Shown here: one piece after another, positions 45,136 through 54,258 of the stretch
Position numbering within the stretch: the stretch's first letter is position 1
Layout: each line of letters begins with the position of its first letter
NCBI RefSeq assembly: GCF_029689925.1
Contig: NZ_CP121445.1
Span: 5,130,501 to 5,194,500, forward strand
Source: Anaerocolumna sp. AGMB13025
GTDB taxonomy: Bacteria > Bacillota > Clostridia > Lachnospirales > Lachnospiraceae
Length of the DNA: 64,000 nucleotides
Direction of reading: 5' to 3'
Translations under genes and position numbers: made by a program
Notes under the pieces: generated by a model
What the model saw: the letters and a program-made list of their open reading frames with translations, nothing else
Told to the model about the DNA's origin: nothing
Databases searched by the model: none

Positions 45136-45963
45136 TTATTTGCGGTTTTTCAACAAAATACCTTCACAGGCCATCAGTATTCCATACATGACAATACCAA
45201 TGAGACAGGCAACTCCGATATAGGCCCAGGCTGTGGCATATTGGGCTAATACAATATTTTCCCTGATCTGCCTGCCGATGCCGGTTATATACTCGGCAAA
45301 ATATTCACTTACCAGTGCACTGATTACACTTGCAGGAACACTGACCCGCAGGGCAATGAAGATGTAGGGTACACTGTTTGGCAGCCTTAATTTAATAAAT
45401 GTGGTTATCTTTCCTGCTGCATAGGTTTTCATTAAATCTTCTGAAAATGGTTTTAGTTCCGTTAGTCCCCGAAAGGCGTTCACGCTCATAGATGCGGTAC
45501 AGATTACTGTTACTACAAGAACCTTGGCTACCATACTTCTTATATTGGCATCCTTGCTGACATCCTTGGTCCAGTTGGTAATTACGGGCGCCAGGGCAAC
45601 GATTGGGACTGCGTTAAAAGCAGAAACGATATTGAGCCCCCCTGCACCCCATCTTGGGAAAACAGCAGCAATAATTGCAATCAGGTAACCGAATAAGGAA
45701 CCTAAAATCAGTCCGCAGACGGAAACGATTACCGTTGCCTGTATATTGCCTGCTATTTTAGGGAAATTATCTATAATAATGGTAAGTATCCTGTTTGGCA
45801 GCGGAAGTGTAAATTCATCCGTATTCAAAAGCTTATGTAAAATCTGAGTCTGCCAGAGTATTAAGATCAGAATACCAAATAGTAAAGGATACAAGACACC
45901 GGTTAAGGCTTTGAAGCGAACTACTGATTTTCTCTGTCTTTTTTCTACTTGTGCCTTCTGCAT
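45136..45963 (-). CDS. NitT/TauT-type ABC transporter permease
   Basis: A 275-residue inner-membrane permease with five to six helices and the coupling loop ending RLPNSVPYIFIALRVSV. Its ATG shares one base with the stop of the other permease. Member of a four-gene importer for pyrimidines or a related compound. Confidence 0.92.
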   Translation of the reverse strand: MQKAQVEKRQRKSVVRFKALTGVLYPLLFGILILILWQTQILHKLLNTDEFTLPLPNRILTIIIDNFPKIAGNIQATVIVSVCGLILGSLFGYLIAIIAAVFPRWGAGGLNIVSAFNAVPIVALAPVITNWTKDVSKDANIRSMVAKVLVVTVICTASMSVNAFRGLTELKPFSEDLMKTYAAGKITTFIKLRLPNSVPYIFIALRVSVPASVISALVSEYFAEYITGIGRQIRENIVLAQYATAWAYIGVACLIGIVMYGILMACEGILLKNRK

Positions 45964-46793
45964 TACGATTCCTCCTTCTTCCGTCTTAAAGCCCTTTTAT
46001 GGGGCGATAACAATTTTTCGGCCACACCCATCAGATAAAAACTTAAAATTCCTATAATGGCACTTAAGAATACAATCTGCCAGAATACCATAATTGACAT
46101 TGCATGTTTGAGGGATTGAGATAACATACATCCAAGTCCTCCGTCTCCTTGCAAGGTGTCTACCAGAATAGATGCAGTGATCGCCATAGGTGCGGATATC
46201 TTAAGACCTGTAAAAAAGTAAGGGATGGAAGAAGGTATCAGGGTTTTTACATAAATCTGAACCTTGGTAGCCGCACATAAAAACATAAGATCATGTTTTT
46301 CCCGTTCTACGGCTTTAAAACCTGCCAGGGTATTGGTGGCCACCGGGTAAAAAGTTAAGATGGCGGCAATGATGATTCGGCTGGACCCAATATCACGGGT
46401 AATGGCAAGGACGATAGGTGCCATACCAAGTATGGGAATCATCTGGATTATCATCAGATAAGGGAAGGCGATCTTTTCAACGATTCCTGATAAATTCATT
46501 AAAAGTGCAAGGATAAATCCACCTGCTGCACCGATTGCAAATCCCTCCCCTGCCCGGATTAAGGTTGCACCGGCATTGGACAGAACGATTTGCAGTGCTG
46601 TCTGACCCATACTGACAGGTTTTGTGCTGAATATGGAACCGATAATCTGATAGAAATGGGGCAGAATATTTTCCGGTGTTCTTTTGGTACCGGCTATATG
46701 AAACGCTCCGATTTCCCAAATAATTAATACGCCAATCAGCCAGACAAACGTTACGATTCCATTAGAGGAAAGAAGTTTTTTAACCTGCTTCAT
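45963..46793 (-). CDS. NitT/TauT-type ABC transporter permease
   Basis: A 276-residue permease with the coupling loop TLIPSSIPYFFTGLKISAP. Two different permeases form the pore here, while many NitT/TauT systems use two copies of one. The start ATG at 46793 follows GAGGGGG; it lies two bases after the ATPase stop. Translation of the three genes is coupled. Confidence 0.92.
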   Translation of the reverse strand: MKQVKKLLSSNGIVTFVWLIGVLIIWEIGAFHIAGTKRTPENILPHFYQIIGSIFSTKPVSMGQTALQIVLSNAGATLIRAGEGFAIGAAGGFILALLMNLSGIVEKIAFPYLMIIQMIPILGMAPIVLAITRDIGSSRIIIAAILTFYPVATNTLAGFKAVEREKHDLMFLCAATKVQIYVKTLIPSSIPYFFTGLKISAPMAITASILVDTLQGDGGLGCMLSQSLKHAMSIMVFWQIVFLSAIIGILSFYLMGVAEKLLSPHKRALRRKKEES

Positions 46794-46795
46794 AA

Positions 46796-47569
46796 TCAAA
46801 CCCCCTCAAAACTGTTTCTTACCTTAGAGACCAATGCCGTAAATTCTATAGTATCTTTTATTTCTTTTGTCCTGGGTCTTGGCAGCGTAATATCTACCAC
46901 TGCCGATAATCTGCCCGGATGAGGGGATAATACACATACCCGGTCGGATAAAAACACAGCCTCTGCAATGTTATGGGTTACGAAGATGACGGTTTTATTG
47001 GTTTTACTCCATATCCGTAATAAATCTTCGTGAAGTTTTTCTCTGGTAAATTCATCAAGGGCTGAAAAAGGTTCATCCATTAAAAGAATTTCAGGTCTGA
47101 TTGCCAAAGCTCTTGCAATACCAACCCGCTGCTGCATACCTCCGCTTAACTGATGAGGATAATGGTCTGCGAACTTGGTAAGACCTACTAAATCAAGCAT
47201 TTTCTCCGCTCTGGCTTTTCTATCTTCCTTTTTCACCTTCATAAGTTCTAAGGGTAATTCAATATTTTTTCTTACTGTCCGCCACTCATATAAGACAGGA
47301 CTCTGAAATACCATTCCGTATTTTCTATTAAGCCTTGCCGACTCCGTTGTGTCTCCTTCTATCAGTACCTCACCAGAGGTAGGTTTCAATAAATTGGCAA
47401 CAATCCTTAAGAGTGTTGTCTTACCGCAGCCGGAAGGGCCAAGCAATGAGATAAATTCTCCTTTTTGAATATCCAGGCTGACACCGGTTAAGGCTGTAAC
47501 CTCATTAGAATCCGCCTGATATATCATGCTGACATTATTTAATCTTATCTCGATACCACCGTTATCCAT
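46796..47569 (-). CDS. NitT/TauT-type ABC transporter ATP-binding protein
   Basis: A 257-residue ATPase with Walker A GPSGCGKTTLLRI, the Q-loop VFQSPVLYEWRTV, signature LSGGMQQRVGIARALA, Walker B ILLMDEPFSALDE and H-loop VTHNIAEAV. The start was set at 47569 because AAAGGAG lies before the ATG; an upstream open frame has no such support. It heads the pyrimidine importer operon. Confidence 0.94.
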   Translation of the reverse strand: MDNGGIEIRLNNVSMIYQADSNEVTALTGVSLDIQKGEFISLLGPSGCGKTTLLRIVANLLKPTSGEVLIEGDTTESARLNRKYGMVFQSPVLYEWRTVRKNIELPLELMKVKKEDRKARAEKMLDLVGLTKFADHYPHQLSGGMQQRVGIARALAIRPEILLMDEPFSALDEFTREKLHEDLLRIWSKTNKTVIFVTHNIAEAVFLSDRVCVLSPHPGRLSAVVDITLPRPRTKEIKDTIEFTALVSKVRNSFEGV

Positions 47570-47738
47570 ATAGACAAGACTCCTTTCAAAATGTAATGTA
47601 GTCCAAAGTTGTATGCTAAGGCAAAACAGCACTGACGCTGTAAATAAAAATACACGCTTAAGGTGTATGGTTACTGCCATCACACCCCTGCGTGTGTTTT
47701 TCACTGACAAACACCTGTTTACAGATGTCTGTTTATAC

Positions 47739-47784
47739 AAAAAGGCAATGGGCTTTACGTTTTAGTAAAGCGCCATTGCCTTTT
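47739..47784 (-). terminator. Terminator-like hairpin in the importer leader
   Basis: AAAAGGCAATGG pairs with CCATTGCCTTTT, with a further GCTTTAC/GTAAAGC inner stem, and is followed by T's on the minus strand. It stands between the predicted start (near 47819) and the ATPase gene, so it may be an attenuator. Confidence 0.7.
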
Positions 47785-47825
47785 GCGAATATGTTTATTT
47801 ATCTTCAAAAATTAATCATGAGTTT

Positions 47826-47971
47826 ATTATACACACATTTATTTGATTAGCAAGTCTTTTTTATAAAAATTTCTGTGTTTTAGCACATATAATTAAAATT
47901 TTTAACATTTTGTACCATTTATACCGTATTTTAATTTAGCTTATTGATTTTTGTTTGTGCTATAGCACAAA
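47826..47971 (-). promoter_or_regulatory. Promoter and palindromic sites of the pyrimidine importer operon
   Basis: On the minus strand TTGCTA (47848-47853) and TATAAT (47826-47831) are spaced 16 bp. Upstream lie the perfect 18-bp palindrome TTTGTGCTATAGCACAAA (47954-47971) and its near copy TGTGCTAAAACACA (47874-47887). The latter is about 25 bp before the -35. They are candidate PucR sites. Confidence 0.6.
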
Positions 47972-48130
47972 TAAAATATAATCCTAACACAAAGCAGCTC
48001 TATTTTCATTGTTGTGTAATCTTTTTTAATAGTATATGGATTTCAAAAAACTATAGTTTTAAACTTTTCTATAAATCAGCTCAGCCCTTTTTATTAGACA
48101 TATTACGCAATGGCAGGTAATCTGCAAAGA

Positions 48131-48171
48131 AAAAAGCGCCTTCAAATCCAGTCTGCTGGATAGGAAGACGC
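48131..48171 (-). terminator. Terminator of the glycosyltransferase gene
   Basis: GCGTCTTC/GAAGGCGC with an inner ATCCAG/CTGGAT stem and a T-run on the minus strand. A second hairpin (TTTGATGCTT/AAGCATCAAA) lies at 48197-48226. Confidence 0.75.
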
Positions 48172-48258
48172 AATTGGTAAATTTGTTTATCCTTTGATGC
48201 TTAAGCCTAAAATTCAAGCATCAAACGGCTAATTTGGATCCTTTGGAGATATTTCATG

Positions 48259-49431
48259 TTATCTCAAATTTAAAATATAATCGGCTGCTTTTTCCAATCC
48301 CTCTCCCTGGTGAAAGGATTGACTTATTTTTCTAGCAGCTTCTTTATAGGAAGATTCCAATAATAGTTTATCAATGGAGGTTTTAAGGAGTTCAGGGGTT
48401 ATCTCATTCATTTTTAAAGGAATTCCAGCACCTAAACCTGCGATTCTCTTTGCTACCATAAACTGGTCATTAACCATCGGCAGTACTATTATGGGTACTT
48501 CAAAGTACAACGCTTCGCTTACACTGTTAAATCCTCCATGGCTGATAAATACATCGGTTTGCTTTAAGATTTCCAATTGTGGAACATAATCTTTTACAAT
48601 AAAATTATCCGGTATTTTACCAAGAGAGGATATATCGCATTTTTTACCTACGGACATTACTACCTTAAAAGGGGATTCTTTAAGTGTATCCATACACAGC
48701 TCATAAAACCGGTTAAAGTCTGTATTAATCGTACCCAGGGATATATAGATGACCTTTTGCCCTTTCAACTCATCAAAGGGAAAGCTTACTTCTTCTTTTC
48801 TTTCGGCAATCGAGGGTCCAAGGAACTTATAACTTTCATCAAAGCTGTCTCCCCCCGGGTTAAATTCCCTGGAAGTATAAGTTATATTCAAATCACCTTT
48901 ATTGATAAATAAATCCAGTACACTTGGTACTGCCACCTGCCATTTCGCACATACCTCATCCAGCACATGATAAAATTCATCCAGCTGGGGATGGGTTCCC
49001 GGCACAAGCATGGAATCCGGAACCGGAAGCTGGTTCATAACAAAGGATGAATTGGAACAGATGACAGGTACCTTCAAGATATTTTTGAGAAAATATCCTG
49101 CGCCTAAAATAGAATCATAAATAATATAATCAAACTTCATTGCAGCAATCTTATGAAGGACCTCTGGTATTAATACTTCATCATATTTAATAATATACTC
49201 AACCAGCGTATAAAAAGGATGATTGCCCGTAGGCCGATAGTTCTTATAAAACTCTTCCAGGGTATCTCCTGCTGTAATTATGTTCGCTCCTGCCGCTTCC
49301 ACCTTGTCCTTAAAAATATGGGAGCAAAAATACCAAACTTCTTCCCCTCTGCCAGTCAGTTCAGATACCAGCGGAATAGTAGGGTTAAAATGTCCATGTA
49401 AATTACCATTAATAAATAATATCTTAGCCAT
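48259..49431 (-). CDS. MGT-family (macrolide-type) glycosyltransferase
   Basis: A 390-residue GT1 enzyme. The N-terminal acceptor domain begins ILFINGNLHGHFNPTIPLV; the donor-binding motif HGGFNSVSEAL with VPMVNDQ is in the C-terminal domain. Such enzymes glucosylate macrolides or other small hydrophobic molecules, giving resistance, or build glycolipids. AAGGAGG precedes the ATG. The promoter holds a perfect inverted repeat, suggesting drug-dependent derepression, though no regulator lies next to it. Confidence 0.92.
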   Translation of the reverse strand: MAKILFINGNLHGHFNPTIPLVSELTGRGEEVWYFCSHIFKDKVEAAGANIITAGDTLEEFYKNYRPTGNHPFYTLVEYIIKYDEVLIPEVLHKIAAMKFDYIIYDSILGAGYFLKNILKVPVICSNSSFVMNQLPVPDSMLVPGTHPQLDEFYHVLDEVCAKWQVAVPSVLDLFINKGDLNITYTSREFNPGGDSFDESYKFLGPSIAERKEEVSFPFDELKGQKVIYISLGTINTDFNRFYELCMDTLKESPFKVVMSVGKKCDISSLGKIPDNFIVKDYVPQLEILKQTDVFISHGGFNSVSEALYFEVPIIVLPMVNDQFMVAKRIAGLGAGIPLKMNEITPELLKTSIDKLLLESSYKEAARKISQSFHQGEGLEKAADYILNLR

Positions 49432-49451
49432 AGATGTCCTCCTTGTAAGTT

Positions 49452-49501
49452 ATATATCACTCTGATACATTAATCATATATCAGAGTGATATATTTGTCA
49501 A
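49452..49501 (-). promoter_or_regulatory. Repressor-type promoter of the glycosyltransferase gene
   Basis: TTGACA (49496-49501) and TATGAT (49473-49478) are spaced 17 bp. A perfect 16-bp inverted repeat, ATATATCACTCTGATA with its complement (49452-49467 and 49479-49494, 11-bp spacer), covers the -10 and spacer. This is a classical operator layout, as for TetR or PadR-like repressors. Confidence 0.8.
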
Positions 49502-49615
49502 GGGAATAATCTTAATTTTCGTTTTGATTCTGGCAAATTCTTTCAAAAATACGGTCAGCAAACTGATAAAATTATTTCATGCAGTTGCATATCCTGCACA
49601 AGGCTTTTGTTCTTT

Positions 49616-49677
49616 AAAAGAAGGAGCCTTTATAACCGGCACTGTTAATCTGCCGGCTGTAAAGACTCCTTCTTTTC
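49616..49677 (-). terminator. Intrinsic terminator
   Basis: AAAAGAAGGAG/CTCCTTCTTTT with an inner CCGGCA/TGCCGG stem, followed by T's on the minus strand. It ends the small gene at 49685. Confidence 0.85.
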
Positions 49678-49684
49678 GCTGCTT

Positions 49685-49867
49685 TTAAAGTTTATCTGAA
49701 TATTTTGCAAGTTCTTTTTCTACACTGGCTAATTCTTCCCTAACAAGCTGAAGGATTTTTTCCGGTTTTACTTTTTCATTTGCCGGTGCATCTTTAATTT
49801 GTTCTGCTGCTTTTTCGAGATTTTTTTTCTGTTCATCTATAATTTTTTGGATATTATCAAAACTCAT
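49685..49867 (-). CDS. Small coiled-coil-like protein
   Basis: A 60-residue, highly charged helical protein. Lys/Glu-rich heptad-like stretches flank a Pro-containing turn (DAPANEKVKPEK). GAGAGGAGG lies before the ATG and a strong terminator follows, which supports a real gene. No family or function recognised. Confidence 0.7.
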   Translation of the reverse strand: MSFDNIQKIIDEQKKNLEKAAEQIKDAPANEKVKPEKILQLVREELASVEKELAKYSDKL

Positions 49868-49983
49868 TATTACCTGACCTCCTCTCCTGTTGACCGTTAT
49901 ATTTAATCAAGTATTTTTTTTACTGTACTATAATATATTCCTGCTAAATTGATATTGTTACCCCGAAAAAAAAGAATGCCCGC

Positions 49984-50541
49984 CTAAGTGTGCATTCTTT
50001 CATTCAGCAAAACCATATGTATGTGGTCTTCCCATTGACCATTTATTTTTAAATAATTACGCGCGAAACCTTCGTTGTAAAATCCCAGCTTCTCAGCCAC
50101 TTTTAAGGAGCGGGCATTCTTAGGCATGATATTGGCTTCAATCCGGTGAAGTCCGTATTCTTCAAACATAATCTGTATTCCTTTCCTTACTGCTTCCGTC
50201 ATAAACCCTTTGTTTATCTCACCCTGATCCAGTTTGTATCCCAGAAAACAGGATAAGAATACACCTCTTACAATATTGGTAAAGGCAAGGGTGCCTATAA
50301 TCCGTTTTGAATCGTCTTTTTTATAGATCCACAGCCTTAAGGAACTACGGTTACTAATATCTGTAAAGTCCTTTTCAAGAAGTTGTTCCTGACAGGCAGC
50401 TGAGTAAAACTCTTCTCCTTTTTCTGCCTCCCATTCCTCTAAAAAATCCCTATTCCTGATATAATAATCCAGGACCTGGTCAGCTTGGGATTTATCCAAT
50501 ACCTTTAATAATAGTCTATCTGTGGCATATTCTTTTTGCAT
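49984..50541 (-). CDS. GNAT-family N-acetyltransferase, RimJ/RimL-like
   Basis: A 185-residue enzyme. It has the RimJ-like start YATDRLLLKVLDK, the acetyl-CoA region FLGYKLDQGEINKGFMTEAV and the late HRIEANIMPKNARSLKVAEKLGF, a hallmark of this subgroup. It would acetylate an alpha-amino group of a ribosomal protein or another amine. The start was set at 50541 (AAAGGAAGG upstream). Confidence 0.92.
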   Translation of the reverse strand: MQKEYATDRLLLKVLDKSQADQVLDYYIRNRDFLEEWEAEKGEEFYSAACQEQLLEKDFTDISNRSSLRLWIYKKDDSKRIIGTLAFTNIVRGVFLSCFLGYKLDQGEINKGFMTEAVRKGIQIMFEEYGLHRIEANIMPKNARSLKVAEKLGFYNEGFARNYLKINGQWEDHIHMVLLNERMHT

Positions 50542-50587
50542 AAAATCCTTCCTTTCAAAATCAGCGGTCTTTATGGTTAAAACACAG

Positions 50588-50632
50588 TAAGAGGTAATAA
50601 AGCTTATGTATTCAGACTTTATTACCTCTTTT
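50588..50632 (-). terminator. Hairpin after aspS
   Basis: AAGAGGTAATAAAG pairs with CTTTATTACCTCTT, 16 bp beyond the aspS stop. T's are stronger on the plus side. Confidence 0.65.
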
Positions 50633-50647
50633 ATTAACTGTATCGGC

Positions 50648-52435
50648 TTAATCTTGGGATACAACTCCAATTCCAAGTTCATCAAGCTGTTTTTGTTCTA
50701 CTGTGTTAGGTGCTTCTGTCATAAGGCAGGAAGCGTCCTTAACTTTAGGAAAAGCGATTACATCACGGATACTGTCTTCTTTTGCCATAAGCATGACAAG
50801 ACGGTCTAATCCATAAGCAAGTCCTGCATGAGGGGGAACACCGTATTTAAACGCATTTAATAAAAATCCGAAACGGTCATAAGCATCTTCCTTGGTAAAG
50901 CCTAATACTTCAAACATCTTCTCCTGTACATGGTTCTGGAAGATTCTAACACTTCCTCCCCCGATTTCGGTACCGTTTAATACGATATCATAAGCCTTTG
51001 CTCTTACTTTATCGGGTTGTGTATCCAGTAAATCCAGGTCTTCTTCCATAGGCATGGTAAAGGGATGGTGTTTCGCCGTATATCTTCCTTCTTCCTTGGA
51101 GTACTCAAGAAGAGGAAATTCTGTAACCCAAAGGAATTTATATTCGTCTTTCTTTAGTAATTCAAGATTTCTTGCTATCTCTAATCTTAAGTTACCTAAT
51201 ACATCAAATACAACATCATCTTCATCTGCTGCAAATAATAATAAATCGCCCGGTTTTCCTGACATAGCCGCAACCAGTGCAGCCAGTTCTTCTTCCGTCA
51301 TGAATTTTGAGAAAGATGACTTATAAGTGCCGTCACCATTCACTGCCAAATAAGCCAGTCCTTTTGCACCAAAGCCTTTTGCAAATTCAACCAGGGCATC
51401 GATTTTCTTTCTCGGCATCTCAGCTTGTCCCTCTGCATTGATACCACGTACAGAACCGCCTTTTTCTAGGGCTCCGGTAAATACAGAGAAACCGCAGTGT
51501 TTCACAACTTCTGATACATTCTTTAATTCCAATCCAAAGCGGATGTCCGGTTTATCGGAACCAAAACGGTCCATGGCTTCTGCATAGGTCATTCTCTGGA
51601 TCGGAAGGGGTACTTCTATGCCAATGGATTCCTTAAATAATTTCTTTAGTAATCTCTCATTTACACCAATTACATCATCTACATCTACAAAGGATAATTC
51701 CATATCAATCTGGGTAAATTCCGGCTGCCTGTCCGCACGTAAGTCTTCATCACGGAAGCACTTTACGATCTGAAAATATCGATCATATCCGGAACACATT
51801 AAAAGCTGCTTAAAGATCTGAGGTGACTGGGGAAGTGCATAGAAACTTCCGGGATGAACACGGCTTGGTACCAGGTAATCCCTTGCGCCTTCCGGTGTGC
51901 TCTTGGTTAACATGGGCGTTTCGATTTCTAAAAAACCTTCCTCGGATAAAAACTGACGGGTCAAAGTAGCAACTTTGCTTCTCATTATCAGATTCCTTTG
52001 TAAATCCGGCCTTCTTAAGTCCAGATAACGGTACTTTAACCTTAAGTCTTCCTTGGTCTTTGATTCCTCTTCTATAGGGAAAGGCGGTGTTTCAGCTTCG
52101 GAAAGGATACGAAGTTCGGTGGCTCTTAGTTCGATACTGCCGGTTGCAAGATTTTCATTGGCTGCACCGGAACGCGCTTCGATTTTACCAACAACGGCAA
52201 TTACGAATTCACTCCTTAGCTTTTCCGCCTTTAAAAAACCTGCCTCGCCTATATCACTTCCTTCAAAGATAACCTGTAATATTCCGGAACGGTCTCTTAA
52301 ATCTACAAAGATAATTCCGCCTTTATTTCTGCTTTTTTGTACCCATCCCATAACGGTAACAACTTCTCCGATATTGGCACTGGTAACTTCCGTACATCTG
52401 TGGCTTCTTTGCAAGCCCTTCATTGATTCTGCCAT
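50648..52435 (-). CDS. aspS: Aspartyl-tRNA synthetase
   Basis: A 595-residue class II synthetase of bacterial type: an N-terminal OB-fold anticodon domain (about 1-105), motif 2 FRDEDLRADRQPEFTQID, a GAD insertion domain (about 290-415) and motif 3 GLAYGLDRLVML. It charges tRNA-Asp; whether it also charges tRNA-Asn cannot be decided here. AGGAGG precedes the ATG. The related hisS gene lies about 6 kb upstream in the same direction. Confidence 0.97.
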   Translation of the reverse strand: MAESMKGLQRSHRCTEVTSANIGEVVTVMGWVQKSRNKGGIIFVDLRDRSGILQVIFEGSDIGEAGFLKAEKLRSEFVIAVVGKIEARSGAANENLATGSIELRATELRILSEAETPPFPIEEESKTKEDLRLKYRYLDLRRPDLQRNLIMRSKVATLTRQFLSEEGFLEIETPMLTKSTPEGARDYLVPSRVHPGSFYALPQSPQIFKQLLMCSGYDRYFQIVKCFRDEDLRADRQPEFTQIDMELSFVDVDDVIGVNERLLKKLFKESIGIEVPLPIQRMTYAEAMDRFGSDKPDIRFGLELKNVSEVVKHCGFSVFTGALEKGGSVRGINAEGQAEMPRKKIDALVEFAKGFGAKGLAYLAVNGDGTYKSSFSKFMTEEELAALVAAMSGKPGDLLLFAADEDDVVFDVLGNLRLEIARNLELLKKDEYKFLWVTEFPLLEYSKEEGRYTAKHHPFTMPMEEDLDLLDTQPDKVRAKAYDIVLNGTEIGGGSVRIFQNHVQEKMFEVLGFTKEDAYDRFGFLLNAFKYGVPPHAGLAYGLDRLVMLMAKEDSIRDVIAFPKVKDASCLMTEAPNTVEQKQLDELGIGVVSQD

Positions 52436-52497
52436 ATTGACCTCCTACTTTTGCGCACCATAAGCACGCCAAAACTCTTATGCTATCATATCACTGA

Positions 52498-52803
52498 TTA
52501 TTCATAGTAGTCAATACATTTTCTATCCTTAACCACGGATCTTACGAAGGTTGCTGCCTTAACATGCTCCGGGTGAATCTGGTAATTATTCAAAGCTTCC
52601 ACAGACTCAAAGGAACTGTCCAGAATCAGGTCTGCATCGCCGGAGCCAGAAGGCAGGGGCTCTGTAATAACGGTAGCGGATATCACACCCGGAACCTTAT
52701 CTTTTAGCGCTTCCAGACTTTCCTTAATAATCTTTGCATGCTCCATCTTCTCTTCCTGCGTAAAATTATCGCCGTGTTTCCACATAACTATATGCTTAAC
52801 CAT
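52498..52803 (-). CDS. Dabb (stress-response A/B barrel) domain protein
   Basis: A 101-residue small dimeric-barrel protein. It starts MVKHIVMWKHGD and ends with an HPEHVKAATFVRSVVKDR region, both typical of the Dabb family. It lies 62 bp upstream of aspS. Its enzymatic role, if any, is unknown. AGGA lies before the ATG. Confidence 0.9.
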   Translation of the reverse strand: MVKHIVMWKHGDNFTQEEKMEHAKIIKESLEALKDKVPGVISATVITEPLPSGSGDADLILDSSFESVEALNNYQIHPEHVKAATFVRSVVKDRKCIDYYE

Positions 52804-52938
52804 AAAAAATCCTCCAAAGTTATATAATATCTTAAAAATAACCGAATCAGTTATTTTTAGTAAGTTTCTTAATTATAATTCTTTTTAGGTTAAATTACAA
52901 GTGTATGCACCTGCTTAAACAACTGAAAACACAGTAAA

Positions 52939-53054
52939 ACCCTGATGGCTTTTTCATGTGGTAATGAGTAAAAAAGCAAACTGTATGGTGAGCTTTTGGG
53001 AGGAGTTCGCATTTTTTTCTCTTTTACCTTACCACATGAAAAAACCATCAGGGT
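52939..53054. repeat. Long inverted repeat
   Basis: The 26-bp arms (52939-52964 and 53029-53054) start ACCCTGATGG and are complementary with one mismatch; the 64-nt loop contains GGGAGGAG. It lies between the GGDEF gene and the Dabb gene. It may be a miniature transposable element or a large RNA hairpin. Confidence 0.75.
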
Positions 53055-53107
53055 ACACGGCATTATGATTTATGAAATTTTAAACAATCTATATAATGTA
53101 GAATTTG

Positions 53108-54013
53108 TTATATCTTATATTGCAGCATATAGGATTTCTTGGTTTTTTTATCCTGTTTTATCTTCCGGTCTGCCTCTTCCAGATAGATATTAATATCAAA
53201 CTCTTCTCCCATATCCACTGGAGATATTTCAACAATACCATAGGATATGGACGTATAATCTGTATATAATTTAAGGCTGTCTTCGATCTTCTCCATTAAG
53301 CGGTAAGCTTTCATCTGATTCATATCGGTGCATTGCAATAAAAACTCATCTCCGCCTAACCGAAAGAGGTGGTCTTTATCTGCTCTGATTAGATTCTTTG
53401 TAATAGCTACAAAATTAAGTAACAGATCATCCCCTTTTCTAAAGCCGAATTCCTTATTATACTCATTTAACTTATTAAAATCTATTGATATTATGGTTAT
53501 CCGCTTTTGCTTCTGATGTGCCCTGGCAGCTTCCTTGTATATGAAAGAATTGAAATATCTGTGATTAAAAACATTGGTAAGGGGATCTTTCATAACCCAG
53601 TTCTCCAGCATATCCACATAGGTACTTGCTTCCTTTGAAGGCTCTGCAGTTTTTACAAAGTTTACCTGTTTCTCACTTAAGCGGCTTATTTCATATAAAG
53701 TTTCTAAAGTTCCACGACATCCTATCAGGACCGAGATATGAAACTTTTGATCTCTATAGAACGCATTCATACATACAGGCTGGATTATATTATCAATATT
53801 GATTGACAGTACATATCCCAGTGCATATCCATGTTCTCTTGCAGATTGTAAAAAGTTCTTAAAAACTGTGCGGGAATCTTTATCTAAGAGTAGGGAGAAG
53901 TTACTACCGATTTCAATTGGTATCTCCCTGGAATTGTAATTTACAATTTGTTCAACTTTTCCGGTCACATTGCAAATTACAGTATATTCCTTGATTACAT
54001 ATTCCTGTTTCAT
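53108..54013 (-). CDS. PAS-GGDEF diguanylate cyclase
   Basis: A 301-residue cytoplasmic protein. An N-terminal PAS-like domain (about 1-125) senses an unknown signal; the C-terminal GGDEF domain has an intact active motif (RLGGDEF) and the usual DPLTNVFNHRYF start. It would make cyclic di-GMP. No RxxD inhibitory site is obvious. The start was set at 54013 (GGGAG upstream) instead of an upstream ATG. An HD-GYP protein in the same area could degrade the product. Confidence 0.9.
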   Translation of the reverse strand: MKQEYVIKEYTVICNVTGKVEQIVNYNSREIPIEIGSNFSLLLDKDSRTVFKNFLQSAREHGYALGYVLSINIDNIIQPVCMNAFYRDQKFHISVLIGCRGTLETLYEISRLSEKQVNFVKTAEPSKEASTYVDMLENWVMKDPLTNVFNHRYFNSFIYKEAARAHQKQKRITIISIDFNKLNEYNKEFGFRKGDDLLLNFVAITKNLIRADKDHLFRLGGDEFLLQCTDMNQMKAYRLMEKIEDSLKLYTDYTSISYGIVEISPVDMGEEFDINIYLEEADRKIKQDKKTKKSYMLQYKI

Positions 54014-54258
54014 AGTTGGCTCCCATCTGCCCACTTGGCGGGCGTGCAAATTAAGAGGGGATAATCCCCATACCAATACCTTCAACTAAAGACTTAATCA
54101 AAAATGAAACGCCCCCATATACTCCATTATTCGGAAATAAAAACTGTTAAAATCCACCTCCATTTGACATTTTATACTAATTCATATTTTAACAACACTA
54201 TCTCACAAAATTCTCACAAAAAAATGTAAAATTTCTGACATAAAATGTAAAATATAAA

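Noticed and set aside
43871-47569. Thiamine-precursor (HMP) importer
   Set aside because: The binding protein is Thi5/NMT1-like, but there is no TPP riboswitch and the neighbours are pyrimidine catabolic genes.
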